From Vibrio cholerae (GTDB lineage: Bacteria > Actinomycetota > Actinomycetes > Actinomycetales > Micrococcaceae), in contig WNZI01000001.1 in assembly GCA_009728235.1 (NCBI GenBank), positions 62,001 to 126,000 of the forward strand: 64,000 bases of DNA, written 5' to 3'. The position numbers and the translations under genes were made by a program. The notes beneath the pieces were generated by a model, which made no database searches, had not been told where the DNA came from, and saw only the letters and a program-made list of their open reading frames with translations. Each line of letters starts with the position of its first letter. The stretch's first letter is position 1. Shown piece after piece: positions 54,458 through 63,003 of this stretch.

Positions 54458-55246
54458 TTGAGCGTGACCAACACCTCGCGCTACGTGGCCCTCGGCGATT
54501 CCTTCACCGAAGGGGTGGGCGACTGGGACCCGGCGTCCCCGAACGGTGTCCGCGGCTGGGCGGACCGCGTCGCGGAGCAGCTCATCCTGGCGGATCCGGC
54601 CTGGGACTACGCGAACCTCGCGATCCGCGGCAAGAAGATGCGCCAGATCCTCGAGGAGCAGATCGACGCCGCCCTGGCACTGGAGCCCACGCTCGTCACG
54701 ATCTACGCCGGCGCCAACGACATCCTGCGTCCGCGCGTCGACATCGACCGCCTGATGTCCCACTACGACGACGGCGTAGGCCGGCTCCGCGCGGCCGGCG
54801 CGGACGTCGTCCTCTTCACGGGATTCGACGCCTCGGGCTCGGCCGTCTTCGGGAAGACCCGCGGCCGGACGGCCATCTACAACGAGTGGGTACGGGAGAT
54901 CGCCGACACGCACTCGTCCACGATCGTGGACTACTGGCGGCTGCGCGAGTTCCAGAACTGGAGCTACTGGGACGTGGACCGCATGCACATGTCCGCCGCG
55001 GGCCACACGCTGATGGCAGCCCGGGTCCTCGAGGCGATGAAGGCCTCGCACCGGATCGCCCTGCCCGAGCTCGAGACGCCGCCCGCTCTCAGGCGGGTCG
55101 AGCAGCTTCGGGCCGATGCCCAGTGGGCGCGGGAGTACCTCAAGCCGTGGGTCGGGCGGCGGTTGCGCGGTGTCTCCTCCGGCGACGAACTGGCACCGAA
55201 GTACCCTGTTCCCGGTTCGCCCCACTGGGCCTCCCTGAACGCCTGA
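54458..55246 (+). CDS. SGNH/GDSL-family hydrolase
   Basis: The 262-aa esterase/lipase-like protein has block I ALGDSFTEGVGD with the nucleophile Ser, block III GANDIL, and block V with Asp/His in DVDRMHMSAAGH. No signal peptide is visible, so it acts in the cytosol. Start TTG 54458 or GTG 54464; GAGGG is 7 bases before the TTG. Substrate unknown. Confidence 0.88.
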   Translation: MSVTNTSRYVALGDSFTEGVGDWDPASPNGVRGWADRVAEQLILADPAWDYANLAIRGKKMRQILEEQIDAALALEPTLVTIYAGANDILRPRVDIDRLMSHYDDGVGRLRAAGADVVLFTGFDASGSAVFGKTRGRTAIYNEWVREIADTHSSTIVDYWRLREFQNWSYWDVDRMHMSAAGHTLMAARVLEAMKASHRIALPELETPPALRRVEQLRADAQWAREYLKPWVGRRLRGVSSGDELAPKYPVPGSPHWASLNA

Positions 55247-55343
55247 CGCTCCGGCCGACCACGCTGACCGTGGCCCGCGCAACCTCTCGATGGTGCGGAG
55301 CGGGGGACCCCAGGACCCGGAACCGGTATGCCAGAATGAGCGG

Positions 55344-55889
55344 ATGGCGGCGCACTGGCTCACACCCGACGAGCGGCGGGCATGGCTGGCACTGCAGGCG
55401 GTGACGTCGCTGCTCCCGGCGACGCTGGACGCACACCTCTTCCGCGAAGCACGCATCACCCTCTTCGACTACCATGTCCTCGCAATGCTCTCCGAGTCGG
55501 AGGATACGAACCTTCCGATGAACGAACTGGCGGCGCGCTCGACGGCGTCGCTCTCCCGGCTGAGTCATGTGGTGAAGAAGCTCGAAGGACGCGGCTGGGT
55601 CACGCGGGTACCATCCGACCGGGACGGTCGGGTCACCACAGCCTCCCTCACCCCCGCAGGCCTCGAGATGCTGAACGGACTCGCGGTCGCCCACGTCGCG
55701 AAGGTCCGCTCCAGTGTCTTCGACCCGCTCGATGCCGAGGACGTGGAGGACCTCGAGCGAGTGGGCCGGAAGATCCTCGAGGGTCTCGACGGAAGGCACT
55801 GGATCCTCACCGAGGGAGAGGCGACGGCGTCCGCCGAAGCGCCGGTCCCGATCCCACCCGACCAGCAGGCACACAGCACCGGTGCGTGA
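55344..55889 (+). CDS. MarR-family transcriptional regulator
   Basis: The 181-aa winged-helix regulator has the DNA-binding core NELAARSTASLSRLSHVVKKLEGRGW followed by TRVPSDRDGRVTTASLTPAGLEML, the wing typical of MarR. It has no OhrR-type N-terminal cysteine. It precedes the GlgC-like gene by 22 bases; whether it controls it is unclear. ATG 55344 has a weak site upstream. Confidence 0.85.
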   Translation: MAAHWLTPDERRAWLALQAVTSLLPATLDAHLFREARITLFDYHVLAMLSESEDTNLPMNELAARSTASLSRLSHVVKKLEGRGWVTRVPSDRDGRVTTASLTPAGLEMLNGLAVAHVAKVRSSVFDPLDAEDVEDLERVGRKILEGLDGRHWILTEGEATASAEAPVPIPPDQQAHSTGA

Positions 55890-55911
55890 ACCGGGCAGGA
55901 CAGGACGGCAG

Positions 55912-57054
55912 ATGGCCACCACGACGACGTTCCGGCATCAACCGCGCATCCTTGCGATCGTGCTGGCCGGTGGTGCCGGCGGGCGGCTCGGCGCCCTCAC
56001 CCATCACCGGGCGAAGCCCGCGATGCCCCTGGGCGGCAGCTTCCGCCTGATCGACGTCGCCCTGTCCAACCTGCACCACAGCCGGATCTCCGACGTCTGG
56101 ATCATGGAGCAGTACCAGCCGAAGACCATCAACGACCACCTCCGCAACGGTCGTCCCTGGGATCTGGACCGGACGCGCGGCGGGCTACTGGTCCTCCCGC
56201 CCTTCAGTGGCCGCGACGGCGAGGGGTTCGCCGAAGGCAACGCGGACGGACTGCTGAGACAGGCCGCCTTCATCCGTGACTTCGCGCCGGATCTGGTCCT
56301 CGTCCTCAGCTCGGACCACCTGTACCGGCTGGACTACCGTGACGTCGTCGCCACCCATCTGGAGTCCGCGGCGGATCTCACCATGGTGACGGTCGACTTC
56401 GACGGCGACGCCTCCCATCACGGTGTGGCCCAGGTCGACGAGGACGGACAGGTGACCGACTTCGCGTACAAGCCCGAGAAGCCCCGGTCGCGGCTCGTCT
56501 CGACGGAGGTCTTCCTCTACTCGACGACGGCGCTCCTGGACTCACTCGCGCACCTCGCCGAGGCACACGACGGCCTCGGGGACTACGGGGACCACCTCGT
56601 GCCGCACCTCGTGGCACAGGGCTCCGTCGTCGAGCACCGCCTCGAGGGGTACTGGAGAGATCTGGGCACCCCCGCCAACTACCTGCGTGCGCACCTCGAC
56701 CTGCTCGACGGACAGGGCCTCGACCTCGCCGATCCCGGCTGGCCCATCCTCACCGAGCCGCCGCTCCTTGCGCCGGCATTCATCGGGGAGGGCGCGGACA
56801 TCGGTCATTCCCTGATCGCGCCCGGAGCCGTGGTGCACGGCACCGTCCGGAGAAGCGTCATCGGTTCGGGCGCGGTCGTCGAGGCCGGCGCCGTCGTCGA
56901 GGATTCCGTCCTCCTGAACCGGGTGAGGCTGGAGCCCGGCGCCCTGGTGCGGCACGCGATCGTGGACTCGGACGCCGTCGTGTCGGGGGAGCGTGTCGGG
57001 GCGGGACCCGAGGAACCGATGGTGGTCGATCGGGACGGGCAGGCCGACGACTGA
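55912..57054 (+). CDS. Glucose-1-phosphate adenylyltransferase-like nucleotidyltransferase
   Basis: The 380-aa protein has the nucleotidyltransferase signature VLAGGAGGRLGALTHHRAKPAMPLGG, DVALSNLHHS, SSDHLYRLDY (metal/nucleotide Asp), and YWRDLGTPANYLRAH, then a left-handed beta-helix (AFIGEGADIGHSLIAPGAVV). This is the ADP-glucose pyrophosphorylase (GlgC) pattern, but with GAGGRL for the usual GxGxRL. It is divergent enough to be a paralogue that activates another sugar. ATG 55912 follows AGGACGGCAG. Confidence 0.82.
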   Translation: MATTTTFRHQPRILAIVLAGGAGGRLGALTHHRAKPAMPLGGSFRLIDVALSNLHHSRISDVWIMEQYQPKTINDHLRNGRPWDLDRTRGGLLVLPPFSGRDGEGFAEGNADGLLRQAAFIRDFAPDLVLVLSSDHLYRLDYRDVVATHLESAADLTMVTVDFDGDASHHGVAQVDEDGQVTDFAYKPEKPRSRLVSTEVFLYSTTALLDSLAHLAEAHDGLGDYGDHLVPHLVAQGSVVEHRLEGYWRDLGTPANYLRAHLDLLDGQGLDLADPGWPILTEPPLLAPAFIGEGADIGHSLIAPGAVVHGTVRRSVIGSGAVVEAGAVVEDSVLLNRVRLEPGALVRHAIVDSDAVVSGERVGAGPEEPMVVDRDGQADD

Positions 57055-57060
57055 CCCGTT

Positions 57061-57089
57061 TTGGTCAGGTCCGATCCTGTCGGTAGTAT
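57061..57089 (+). promoter_or_regulatory. Promoter of the ribosomal-protein cluster leader
   Basis: TTGGTC and TAGTAT are separated by exactly 17 bases. Transcription would start near 57096, leaving a leader of about 265 bases before rpmB. Confidence 0.6.
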
Positions 57090-57281
57090 GGTAAGGCGTT
57101 TGGCTGCGGCTGATGCTGCCCCGTTCCCGGACGGGGTGGAATTTGCCCAGCTACCCGTGACTACCTAGAGTTTAAGGCTGTGCCGGCCGCAAGGCCGCGC
57201 CCCGCCTAATCTTCACCGTCTTCCCCGCGGCGAGGCGCTTCGGCAGGTTCTCACCCTGCCAGGTCAACCTCCGGAAAGCTG
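57090..57281 (+). other. Long structured 5' leader of rpmB-rpmG-rpsN
   Basis: This untranslated stretch holds several strong hairpins: CCCCGT with ACGGGG near 57119-57136, GCCGGCC/GGCC pairing near 57183-57200, and GGCAGG with CCTGCC near 57242-57260. No known RNA family is recognised; the CCAGGTCA...CCGGAA segment near 57259 recalls the SRP RNA tip, but the key GGAAGCAGCC is absent. It may be a ribosomal-protein autoregulatory leader or an independent small RNA. Confidence 0.45.
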
Positions 57282-57304
57282 CAGTAATAACGGTGTCATT
57301 ACTG
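57282..57304. promoter_or_regulatory. Zur-like palindrome upstream of rpmB
   Basis: A 23-bp near-palindrome with perfect CAGTAAT and ATTACTG arms around AACGGTGTC resembles actinobacterial Zur boxes (A/T-rich arms around ATAACG). It lies 56 bases before rpmB, well downstream of the promoter found. A second promoter nearer to it was not identified. Confidence 0.45.
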
Positions 57305-57360
57305 GTGGCGGGACGCTCAACAAGTGATTCCGTCACGTTCATCTAATCTGGAGGAGAGTT

Positions 57361-57597
57361 ATGGCAGCCCACTGCCAAGTGACCGGAGCCGAGCCCGGCT
57401 TTGGACACAGCATTTCGCACTCGCACCGCCGCAACAAGCGCCGGTTCGACCCCAACATTCAGAAGAAGCGCTACTACGTGCCTTCCCTGCGCCGCAACGT
57501 GACGCTTCAGGTGTCCGCTCGCGGGATCAAGACGATCGACGTCCGCGGCATCGATGCTGTCGTCGCGTCCATCCTCGCGAGGGGAGTGAAGCTCTAA
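57361..57597 (+). CDS. rpmB: Ribosomal protein bL28 (zinc-free form)
   Basis: The 78-aa large-subunit protein starts [29 protein letters not shown]. It has CQVTG where the zinc-binding version has CxxCG, so it is the C-minus form. The end is the conserved [22 protein letters not shown] precedes the ATG. First gene of the L28-L33-S14 cluster, whose members replace zinc-binding copies under zinc limitation in many actinobacteria. Confidence 0.96.
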   Translation: MAAHCQVTGAEPGFGHSISHSHRRNKRRFDPNIQKKRYYVPSLRRNVTLQVSARGIKTIDVRGIDAVVASILARGVKL

Positions 57598-57764
57598 TGG
57601 CCAAGGACAAGGACGTACGTCCGATCATCAAGCTGAAGTCCACCGCAGGGACGGGCTACACCTACGTGACGCGCAAGAACCGTCGTAACGATCCGGACCG
57701 CATGGTCCTGATGAAGTACGACCCCAAGATCCGCAAGCACGTCGAATTCCGAGAGGAGCGCTAA
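57597..57764 (+). CDS. rpmG: Ribosomal protein bL33 (zinc-free form)
   Basis: The 55-aa protein starts [20 protein letters not shown] and has no cysteine pairs, so it is the C-minus form. Its ATG overlaps the rpmB stop by one base (TAATG). Typical length and the end [14 protein letters not shown] confirm identity. Confidence 0.96.
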   Translation: MAKDKDVRPIIKLKSTAGTGYTYVTRKNRRNDPDRMVLMKYDPKIRKHVEFREER

Positions 57765-57766
57765 CC

Positions 57767-58072
57767 ATGGCCAAGAAGTCAAAGATTGCTCGTAACGAGC
57801 AGCGCAAGGTCATCGTCGAGCGCTACGCGGCCAAGCGCCTCGAGCTCAAGAAGACCCTCGTCGACGAGAACGCGACCGACGAAGCACGCGAAGCTGCACG
57901 CCTCGGCCTGCAGAAGCTTCCCCGCAACGCTTCGCCGGTTCGCCTGCGCAACCGCGACCAGATCGACGGGCGCCCCCGCGGGACGCTCCAGAAGTTCGGT
58001 ATCTCGCGTATCCGGTTCCGCGACATGGCACACCGTGGCGAACTGCCCGGCGTGACGAAGTCCAGCTGGTAG
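57767..58072 (+). CDS. rpsN: Ribosomal protein uS14 (zinc-free, long form)
   Basis: The 101-aa protein starts [20 protein letters not shown] and ends [21 protein letters not shown]. It is the long, cysteine-free form; the short zinc form has about 61 residues with two CxxC. GAGAGGAGCG is the binding site, 2 bases after rpmG. Followed by a strong terminator. Confidence 0.96.
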   Translation: MAKKSKIARNEQRKVIVERYAAKRLELKKTLVDENATDEAREAARLGLQKLPRNASPVRLRNRDQIDGRPRGTLQKFGISRIRFRDMAHRGELPGVTKSSW

Positions 58073-58130
58073 CAGCTCCGGGAGTGTTCAGCTCCTACGG
58101 CACCATGCATCGCCACACGTGGTGAACAGG

Positions 58131-58162
58131 AGAAGCCGGCGGCCCTCGGGCCGTCGGCTTCT
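58131..58162 (+). terminator. Terminator of the ribosomal-protein cluster
   Basis: Arms AGAAGCCGGCGGCCC and GGGCCGTCGGCTTCT pair over 15 positions with one G-T, closing on a tight loop, followed by TCTCGTT. The rest of the gap to 58356 holds only the promoter region of the HU gene; no further gene is seen. Confidence 0.85.
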
Positions 58163-58356
58163 TCTCGTTCCGGTGTCCCCGCCCCGCTCGCGGCGTCGCC
58201 ATCCGGGGCCGAAACCGGACCGAAAAGCGGCAGTTTACGCCGAAAAGCCGCGTAAACACGGGGAACATGGCGATCAAGCTGATAGGTTTTCGGACAGAGG
58301 CTCTTCGAATACCGTGGAGAGCTCGTACAGAAGAGTGACGTCCAGGAGGACCAAAA

Positions 58357-58635
58357 GTGGCTAAAAACCGTAGTGAACTTGTTGCCGAGGTAGCAGCGAA
58401 GGCCGACACCAGCCAGGCTGCCGTCAACGGCGTCCTCGATGCGCTGTTCGACGTCTTCGCCGAGTCGATCGCCAAGGACGAGAAGATCACCATCCCCGGC
58501 TGGCTTGCCGTCGAGCGTACGAGCCGCGCAGCGCGTACGGGCCGCAACCCCCAGACCGGTGAGACCATCCAGATCGCCGCCGGCCACAGCGTCAAGCTGA
58601 CCGCAGGCTCGAAGCTGAAGGCTTCCGCCAAGTAG
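58357..58635 (+). CDS. hup: HU-family DNA-binding protein
   Basis: The 92-aa nucleoid protein starts MAKNRSELVAEVAAKADTSQ and contains the DNA-binding arm with GRNPQTGETIQIAAGHSVKL. It lacks the long Lys/Ala tail of mycobacterial HupB. GTG start with CCAGGAGGACC upstream. Dimer bends and compacts DNA. A strong terminator follows. Confidence 0.95.
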   Translation: MAKNRSELVAEVAAKADTSQAAVNGVLDALFDVFAESIAKDEKITIPGWLAVERTSRAARTGRNPQTGETIQIAAGHSVKLTAGSKLKASAK

Positions 58636-58650
58636 TCCAGCAGCACCCGA

Positions 58651-58687
58651 GGGAAGGACCGCTACCGATCCGGTGGCGGTCCTTCCC
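58651..58687 (+). terminator. Terminator of the HU gene
   Basis: Perfect 12-bp arms GGGAAGGACCGC and GCGGTCCTTCCC, with an inner ACCG/CGGT pair that extends the stem, followed by CGTTTC. Confidence 0.88.
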
Positions 58688-58756
58688 CGTTTCAGGCGGC
58701 GGTCGCGGGAGAACGGCTCGCCGAGGAATTCGCCCTATTTCTACTCCGGGTAGAGA

Positions 58757-60970
58757 ATGGTGTATGTGTCCACTACAGCGAAGCAACCGCGTGAGAAGCT
58801 CGCACGTGCCGCTCCGGAGGGCGCTGTCGGGAACGGCTGGCTGGTCCTCGCCGGCGTGGTCGTCCTCGGAGCCCTCGTCCTCGCCCTGTTCTATTCAGGA
58901 GCCGCGGCCGCCCGGCAACTGGGCGATCCCGGCGCGCTGACGCGCTGGGGCCTCCCGGTCTCGAAGGTCCTGAACAACACTGCGGCCGCGGCGACCATCG
59001 GGGCACTCGTGTTCTCGGTGGTCATGCTGCCCCGCCAGGTCAAGGGTGCGGGACGCACACCCAAGCCTGGCGCCGCCGAGCACCCCGCCTTCGCCCGTGC
59101 CCTCCTGCTCGCATCGGTGTCAGCCGTCGTGTGGACGCTGGGCGCCCTCGGCGTCATGGTGTTCACCTACTCGGATGCCGCCGGACTGCCGCTCAGCACG
59201 GACCCCACCTATACGCAGGGCCTGGCCGCCTTCCTGACGGATTTCTCCACGGGACGCGCCTGGCTCGTCACCTCGATCGTCTCCGCGGTCCTCGCCACGC
59301 TCCTGTTCGGCGTACGGTCCCAGACCGGGCTCGCGCTCACCCTGGTGCTGGCACTGCTGAACCTGCTACCGATGGCGCTGATCGGGCATTCAGCCAGCGG
59401 TGACGACCACAATGCCGCCGTGAACTCGATCGCCCTCCACCTCGTGGGGGTCTGCCTCTGGGTGGGTGGCATCATCACCCTCGCGGTCGTGGGCGGCAAG
59501 CTCGGTGACCAGACGCTGCCGGTGCTGAAGCGGTTCTCTGCGCTCGCCGGCTTCGCCTTCGTGCTGGTGGTCGCTTCCGGAGTGGTCAATGCGAGCCTCC
59601 GCATCACGGAGCTCGGGCAGCTCAGCTCCCAGTGGGGACTGCTGGTCACGTTCAAGACCATCGCGACGCTGTTGCTCGGCGGCATCGGCTGGATGCACCG
59701 GCAGTGGATCATCCCGCAGCTCGAGGCGTCCGGCGGGACGGCCGCGTCCAGACTGTCGGCGCGTCGCGTGCTGTGGCAGCTCATCACCGTCGAGCTGCTC
59801 ATCATGGGTGCCGTGTCCGGCGTCGCCGGTGCCCTGGGCCGCACGGCGCCCCCGCGCGGGGAGGAGCTTCCCACCCAGGCCGGGCCCGCGCGCATCCTCA
59901 CCGGGTACGACCTCCCGCCCGAGCCGACGGCGGCACGCTGGCTCACCGAATGGCGGCCCGACTGGCTGTGGATCACCGTCGCCGTGACGTTCGGGGTCGC
60001 CTACATCCTCGGCATGACGAAGTTGCACCGCCGCGGCGACTCCTGGTCGCCGCTGCGGCTCGTGACCTGGCTCGTCGGCCTGGCCCTGCTGACCTACTTC
60101 ACCTCCGGTGCTCCGGCGATCTACGGGATGGTGCTCTTCAGCGCCCACATGATCGACCACATGGCCCTGACGATGGTGGTGCCGCTGTTCCTCGTCCTCG
60201 GCGCTCCGGTCACCCTGGCACTGAAGGCACTCAGCCCCCGCCGTGACGGCAGCCGGGGCCTGCGCGAGTGGATCCTGGTGATCGTGCACTCCTGGCCGTC
60301 GAGGATCATCACGCACCCGCTGTTCGCGGCGGGCAACTTCGTGGCGTCCATCATCGTGTTCTACTATTCGCCGCTCTTCGGGTTCGCGCTCCGGGAGCAC
60401 GTGGGCCACGAACTGATGATCACGCACTTCCTCATCACGGGCTACATCTTCGTGCTCTCGATGATCGGGTCCGACCCCGTCCCGCTGCGCGCGCCCTACC
60501 CCCTGCGGATCCTGCTCCTCTTCGCGACCATGGCCTTCCACGCCTTCTTCGGTGTCACCCTGATGGGCTCGACCTCCCTGCTCGAGGCTTCCTGGTTCGG
60601 CAACATGGGCCGGGAGTGGGGCGCTTCCGCCCTCGCGGACCAGCAGGTGGGCGGTGCCGTCACCTGGGGTGTCGGCGAGCTGCCGACGCTTCTGCTCGCG
60701 ATCGGCGTCGCCATCATGTGGTCCCGGTCCGATGCCCGGGAGACCAAGCGCAAGGACCGCGCGGCGGACAGGAATAACGACGCCGACCTCACGGCTTACA
60801 ACAGCATGTTCGCCGATCTCGCCGCGCGCGACGCCGGCCCCCGCAGCTCCGGGCCCGTCCCGCTCAGCGTTCGGCGGCGCGGACGACCACCACCGCAGGA
60901 GACGATGAATGACCGAGACCACCGTGCGCACCGGCTACCGCGTGCGCGGCTCAGCGCTGACCGGCCGTAA
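58757..60970 (+). CDS. CopD-CtaG fusion membrane protein (copper/cytochrome oxidase assembly)
   Basis: The 737-aa protein has about 16 membrane segments. The first half is CopD-like (about residues 20-360: NSIALHLVGVCLWVGGIITLAVVG, split), the second half is a caa3-type CtaG domain (about 400-660) with FSAHMIDHMALTMVVPLFLVLGAP, HPLFAAGNFVASIIVFYYSPLF and FHAFFGVTLMGS, whose His/Met residues suit copper handling. Such fusions supply copper to cytochrome c oxidase. Start ATG 58757; GTG 58766 is an alternative. Its last 62 bases overlap the next gene, and the final 40 residues (Arg/Pro-rich) are not conserved-looking, so the true end may be earlier and slightly altered. Confidence 0.86.
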   Translation: MVYVSTTAKQPREKLARAAPEGAVGNGWLVLAGVVVLGALVLALFYSGAAAARQLGDPGALTRWGLPVSKVLNNTAAAATIGALVFSVVMLPRQVKGAGRTPKPGAAEHPAFARALLLASVSAVVWTLGALGVMVFTYSDAAGLPLSTDPTYTQGLAAFLTDFSTGRAWLVTSIVSAVLATLLFGVRSQTGLALTLVLALLNLLPMALIGHSASGDDHNAAVNSIALHLVGVCLWVGGIITLAVVGGKLGDQTLPVLKRFSALAGFAFVLVVASGVVNASLRITELGQLSSQWGLLVTFKTIATLLLGGIGWMHRQWIIPQLEASGGTAASRLSARRVLWQLITVELLIMGAVSGVAGALGRTAPPRGEELPTQAGPARILTGYDLPPEPTAARWLTEWRPDWLWITVAVTFGVAYILGMTKLHRRGDSWSPLRLVTWLVGLALLTYFTSGAPAIYGMVLFSAHMIDHMALTMVVPLFLVLGAPVTLALKALSPRRDGSRGLREWILVIVHSWPSRIITHPLFAAGNFVASIIVFYYSPLFGFALREHVGHELMITHFLITGYIFVLSMIGSDPVPLRAPYPLRILLLFATMAFHAFFGVTLMGSTSLLEASWFGNMGREWGASALADQQVGGAVTWGVGELPTLLLAIGVAIMWSRSDARETKRKDRAADRNNDADLTAYNSMFADLAARDAGPRSSGPVPLSVRRRGRPPPQETMNDRDHRAHRLPRARLSADRP

Positions 60971-62891
60971 CTGGCTCAACACGGGTGGCAGGCAGCTGCA
61001 GCTCGAGGACCTCCGCGGCAAGATCGTCCTCCTGGACTTCTGGACGTTCTGCTGCATCAACTGCCTGCACGTCCTCGATGAGCTCCGGCCCCTCGAGGAG
61101 CAGTACTCGGACGTGCTCGTCACCGTGGGCGTGCACTCGCCCAAGTTCGAGCACGAAGCCGATCCGGTGGCCCTCGCGGCCGCCGTGGAGCGCTACGACA
61201 TCCACCACCCGGTCCTCGACGACCCCGAGCTCACCACGTGGCAGGCCTACACGGCCAGGGCCTGGCCCACCCTCGTGGTCATCGACCCCGAGGGGTACAT
61301 CGTGGCGCACCTCTCCGGCGAGGGCCACGCGGCGGGCCTCACCTCGCTGGTGGAGGAGCTTGTGGAGGAGCACCAGGCCAAGGGCACGCTGCACCGCGGT
61401 GACGGGCCCTACGTCCCGGCCGAGAGCACCGCGGGGAACCTGAAGTTCCCGGGAAAGGTGATCGCACTCCCGGCCACCGGGACCTTCCTGGCCGGGGACA
61501 CGGGACACCACCGGCTGGTGGAGCTCGAGGCGGATCTCGTGACGGTGCGCCGCACCATCGGCTCCGGCACCAAGGGTTTCCGCGACGGGAGCGCCGGTGA
61601 AGCACAGTTCAACGAGCCCCAGGGCGTCACGCTGCTCCCTGCTGCACTGGCGGCCGAGGTCGGGTACGACGTCGTCGTGGCCGATTCCGTGAACCACCGC
61701 CTGCGCGGCGTCGACCTGGCCACCGGGCAGGTCCGCACGCTCGCGGGAAACGGCACACAGCGACTCCTCGACGCCGGGAACCACACGAAGACGGGGCTGC
61801 AGGAGAACGCGCAGGAGGTCGGGGCCGAGAGCGAGACACCGCGGCTCACCGAGACCCGACTCGGCACGGAGGCGCTCGACGTCTCCCTGTCCTCCCCGTG
61901 GGACGTGCTCTACTCGTCGGTGCTGGAGCGCGTGGTGATCGCGATGGCGGGTACCCACCAGATCTTCAGCTACGATCCGCGCACCCACGCCGTCGAGGTC
62001 CTCGCCGGAACGGGACTCGAGGGACTGCTGGACGGCGATGCCTCCGCAGCCTGGTTCGCACAGTCCTCCGGCCTCGCGGAGGACGCCCAGGGCACCATCT
62101 GGATCGCCGACTCGGAGACCTCCTCGGTGCGCATCCTGTCCTTCATCGACGTGGGCGGGCGCAGCAGGGTCCAGGTGCAGACCGCCATCGGGACCGGGCT
62201 GTTCGACTTCGGCTTCCGTGACGGCGATGCAGACCAAGCCCGGCTGCAGCACCCCCTCGGGGTGGCCGCCCTGCCCGACGGGTCCATCGCCATCGCCGAC
62301 ACCTACAACGGTGCGGTCCGCCGGTACGACCCCGCGACCCGGCAGGTGTCGACACTGCTGCGCGGCCTCTCCGAGCCGTCCGACGTCCTCGTCGACATGA
62401 CACCCGTGGCCGACGGCGGCGATCCGCTGCTGATCGTCGTCGAGACCAATAGGCACCAGCTCGTGCGGGTCCCGCTGCCCAAGGAGGCGCTCGCTGTCGA
62501 CGAAGGCGCTTCCCGGACCCAGCGACCGCAGACCCCGATGTCGGCGGGACCGGTGGCACTGACGGTGCGGTTCACCGCTCCGAAGGGCCAGAAGCTCGAC
62601 GACCGCTGGGGAGACCCGACACAGCTCAAGGTCAGCGCGTCCCCGGACTCCCTGCTGGTCTCCGGCGGGGGTACCTCCACCGGCCTGACGCGGCAACTCG
62701 TGCTCTCACCCGACGCGGGCGAGGGAGTCCTGCACATCACGGCGCGGGCGGCGTCCTGCGACGGCGAGCCGGGCGGCGAGATCCCCGACCACGCTGCCTG
62801 CCACCTGTACCAGCAGGACTGGGGCATCCCCGTCAGTATCTCGACCGACGGCGACACCGCGCTGACCCTCGACCTCCGCGGTCTCGACTGA
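60909..62891 (+). CDS. Thioredoxin-like plus NHL-repeat protein
   Basis: The 660-aa protein has an N-terminal thioredoxin-fold domain (about residues 15-165) with the motif FCCINCLH (Cys49, Cys52). An NHL beta-propeller follows (about 180-530), its blades marked by FNEPQGVTLLP, LSSPWDVLYSS, WFAQSSGLAEDAQGTIWIADS and LQHPLGVAALPDGSIAIADTYNGAVRRYD (two parts). A C-terminal beta domain with a few cysteines ends the protein. NHLRC2-like proteins of this layout occur widely; role in redox or envelope is unclear. No signal peptide seen. Its start lies inside the end of the CtaG fusion gene. Confidence 0.87.
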   Translation: MTETTVRTGYRVRGSALTGRNWLNTGGRQLQLEDLRGKIVLLDFWTFCCINCLHVLDELRPLEEQYSDVLVTVGVHSPKFEHEADPVALAAAVERYDIHHPVLDDPELTTWQAYTARAWPTLVVIDPEGYIVAHLSGEGHAAGLTSLVEELVEEHQAKGTLHRGDGPYVPAESTAGNLKFPGKVIALPATGTFLAGDTGHHRLVELEADLVTVRRTIGSGTKGFRDGSAGEAQFNEPQGVTLLPAALAAEVGYDVVVADSVNHRLRGVDLATGQVRTLAGNGTQRLLDAGNHTKTGLQENAQEVGAESETPRLTETRLGTEALDVSLSSPWDVLYSSVLERVVIAMAGTHQIFSYDPRTHAVEVLAGTGLEGLLDGDASAAWFAQSSGLAEDAQGTIWIADSETSSVRILSFIDVGGRSRVQVQTAIGTGLFDFGFRDGDADQARLQHPLGVAALPDGSIAIADTYNGAVRRYDPATRQVSTLLRGLSEPSDVLVDMTPVADGGDPLLIVVETNRHQLVRVPLPKEALAVDEGASRTQRPQTPMSAGPVALTVRFTAPKGQKLDDRWGDPTQLKVSASPDSLLVSGGGTSTGLTRQLVLSPDAGEGVLHITARAASCDGEPGGEIPDHAACHLYQQDWGIPVSISTDGDTALTLDLRGLD

Positions 62892-63003
62892 TCGGGACGG
62901 ACACCAGCGGGAGCACTTGCCCCGGCCGGGGATCGCTCCGCTACCGGGGACGTCATCGGGGAGCCGCCGGAATATCGCCCGGAGCTTGCCGCTTGTCGCT
63001 TGT

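Noticed and set aside
57256-57285. Segment resembling the SRP RNA tip (CCAGGTCA ... CCGGAA ... GCAG)
   Set aside because: The invariant GGAAGCAGCC and the matching stem are missing; it lies inside the ribosomal leader and is treated as chance.
58757-60931. Long minus-strand open frames (for example 59390-60931) over the CtaG fusion
   Set aside because: They mirror high-GC third positions of the real gene and show no family motifs or ribosome binding sites.
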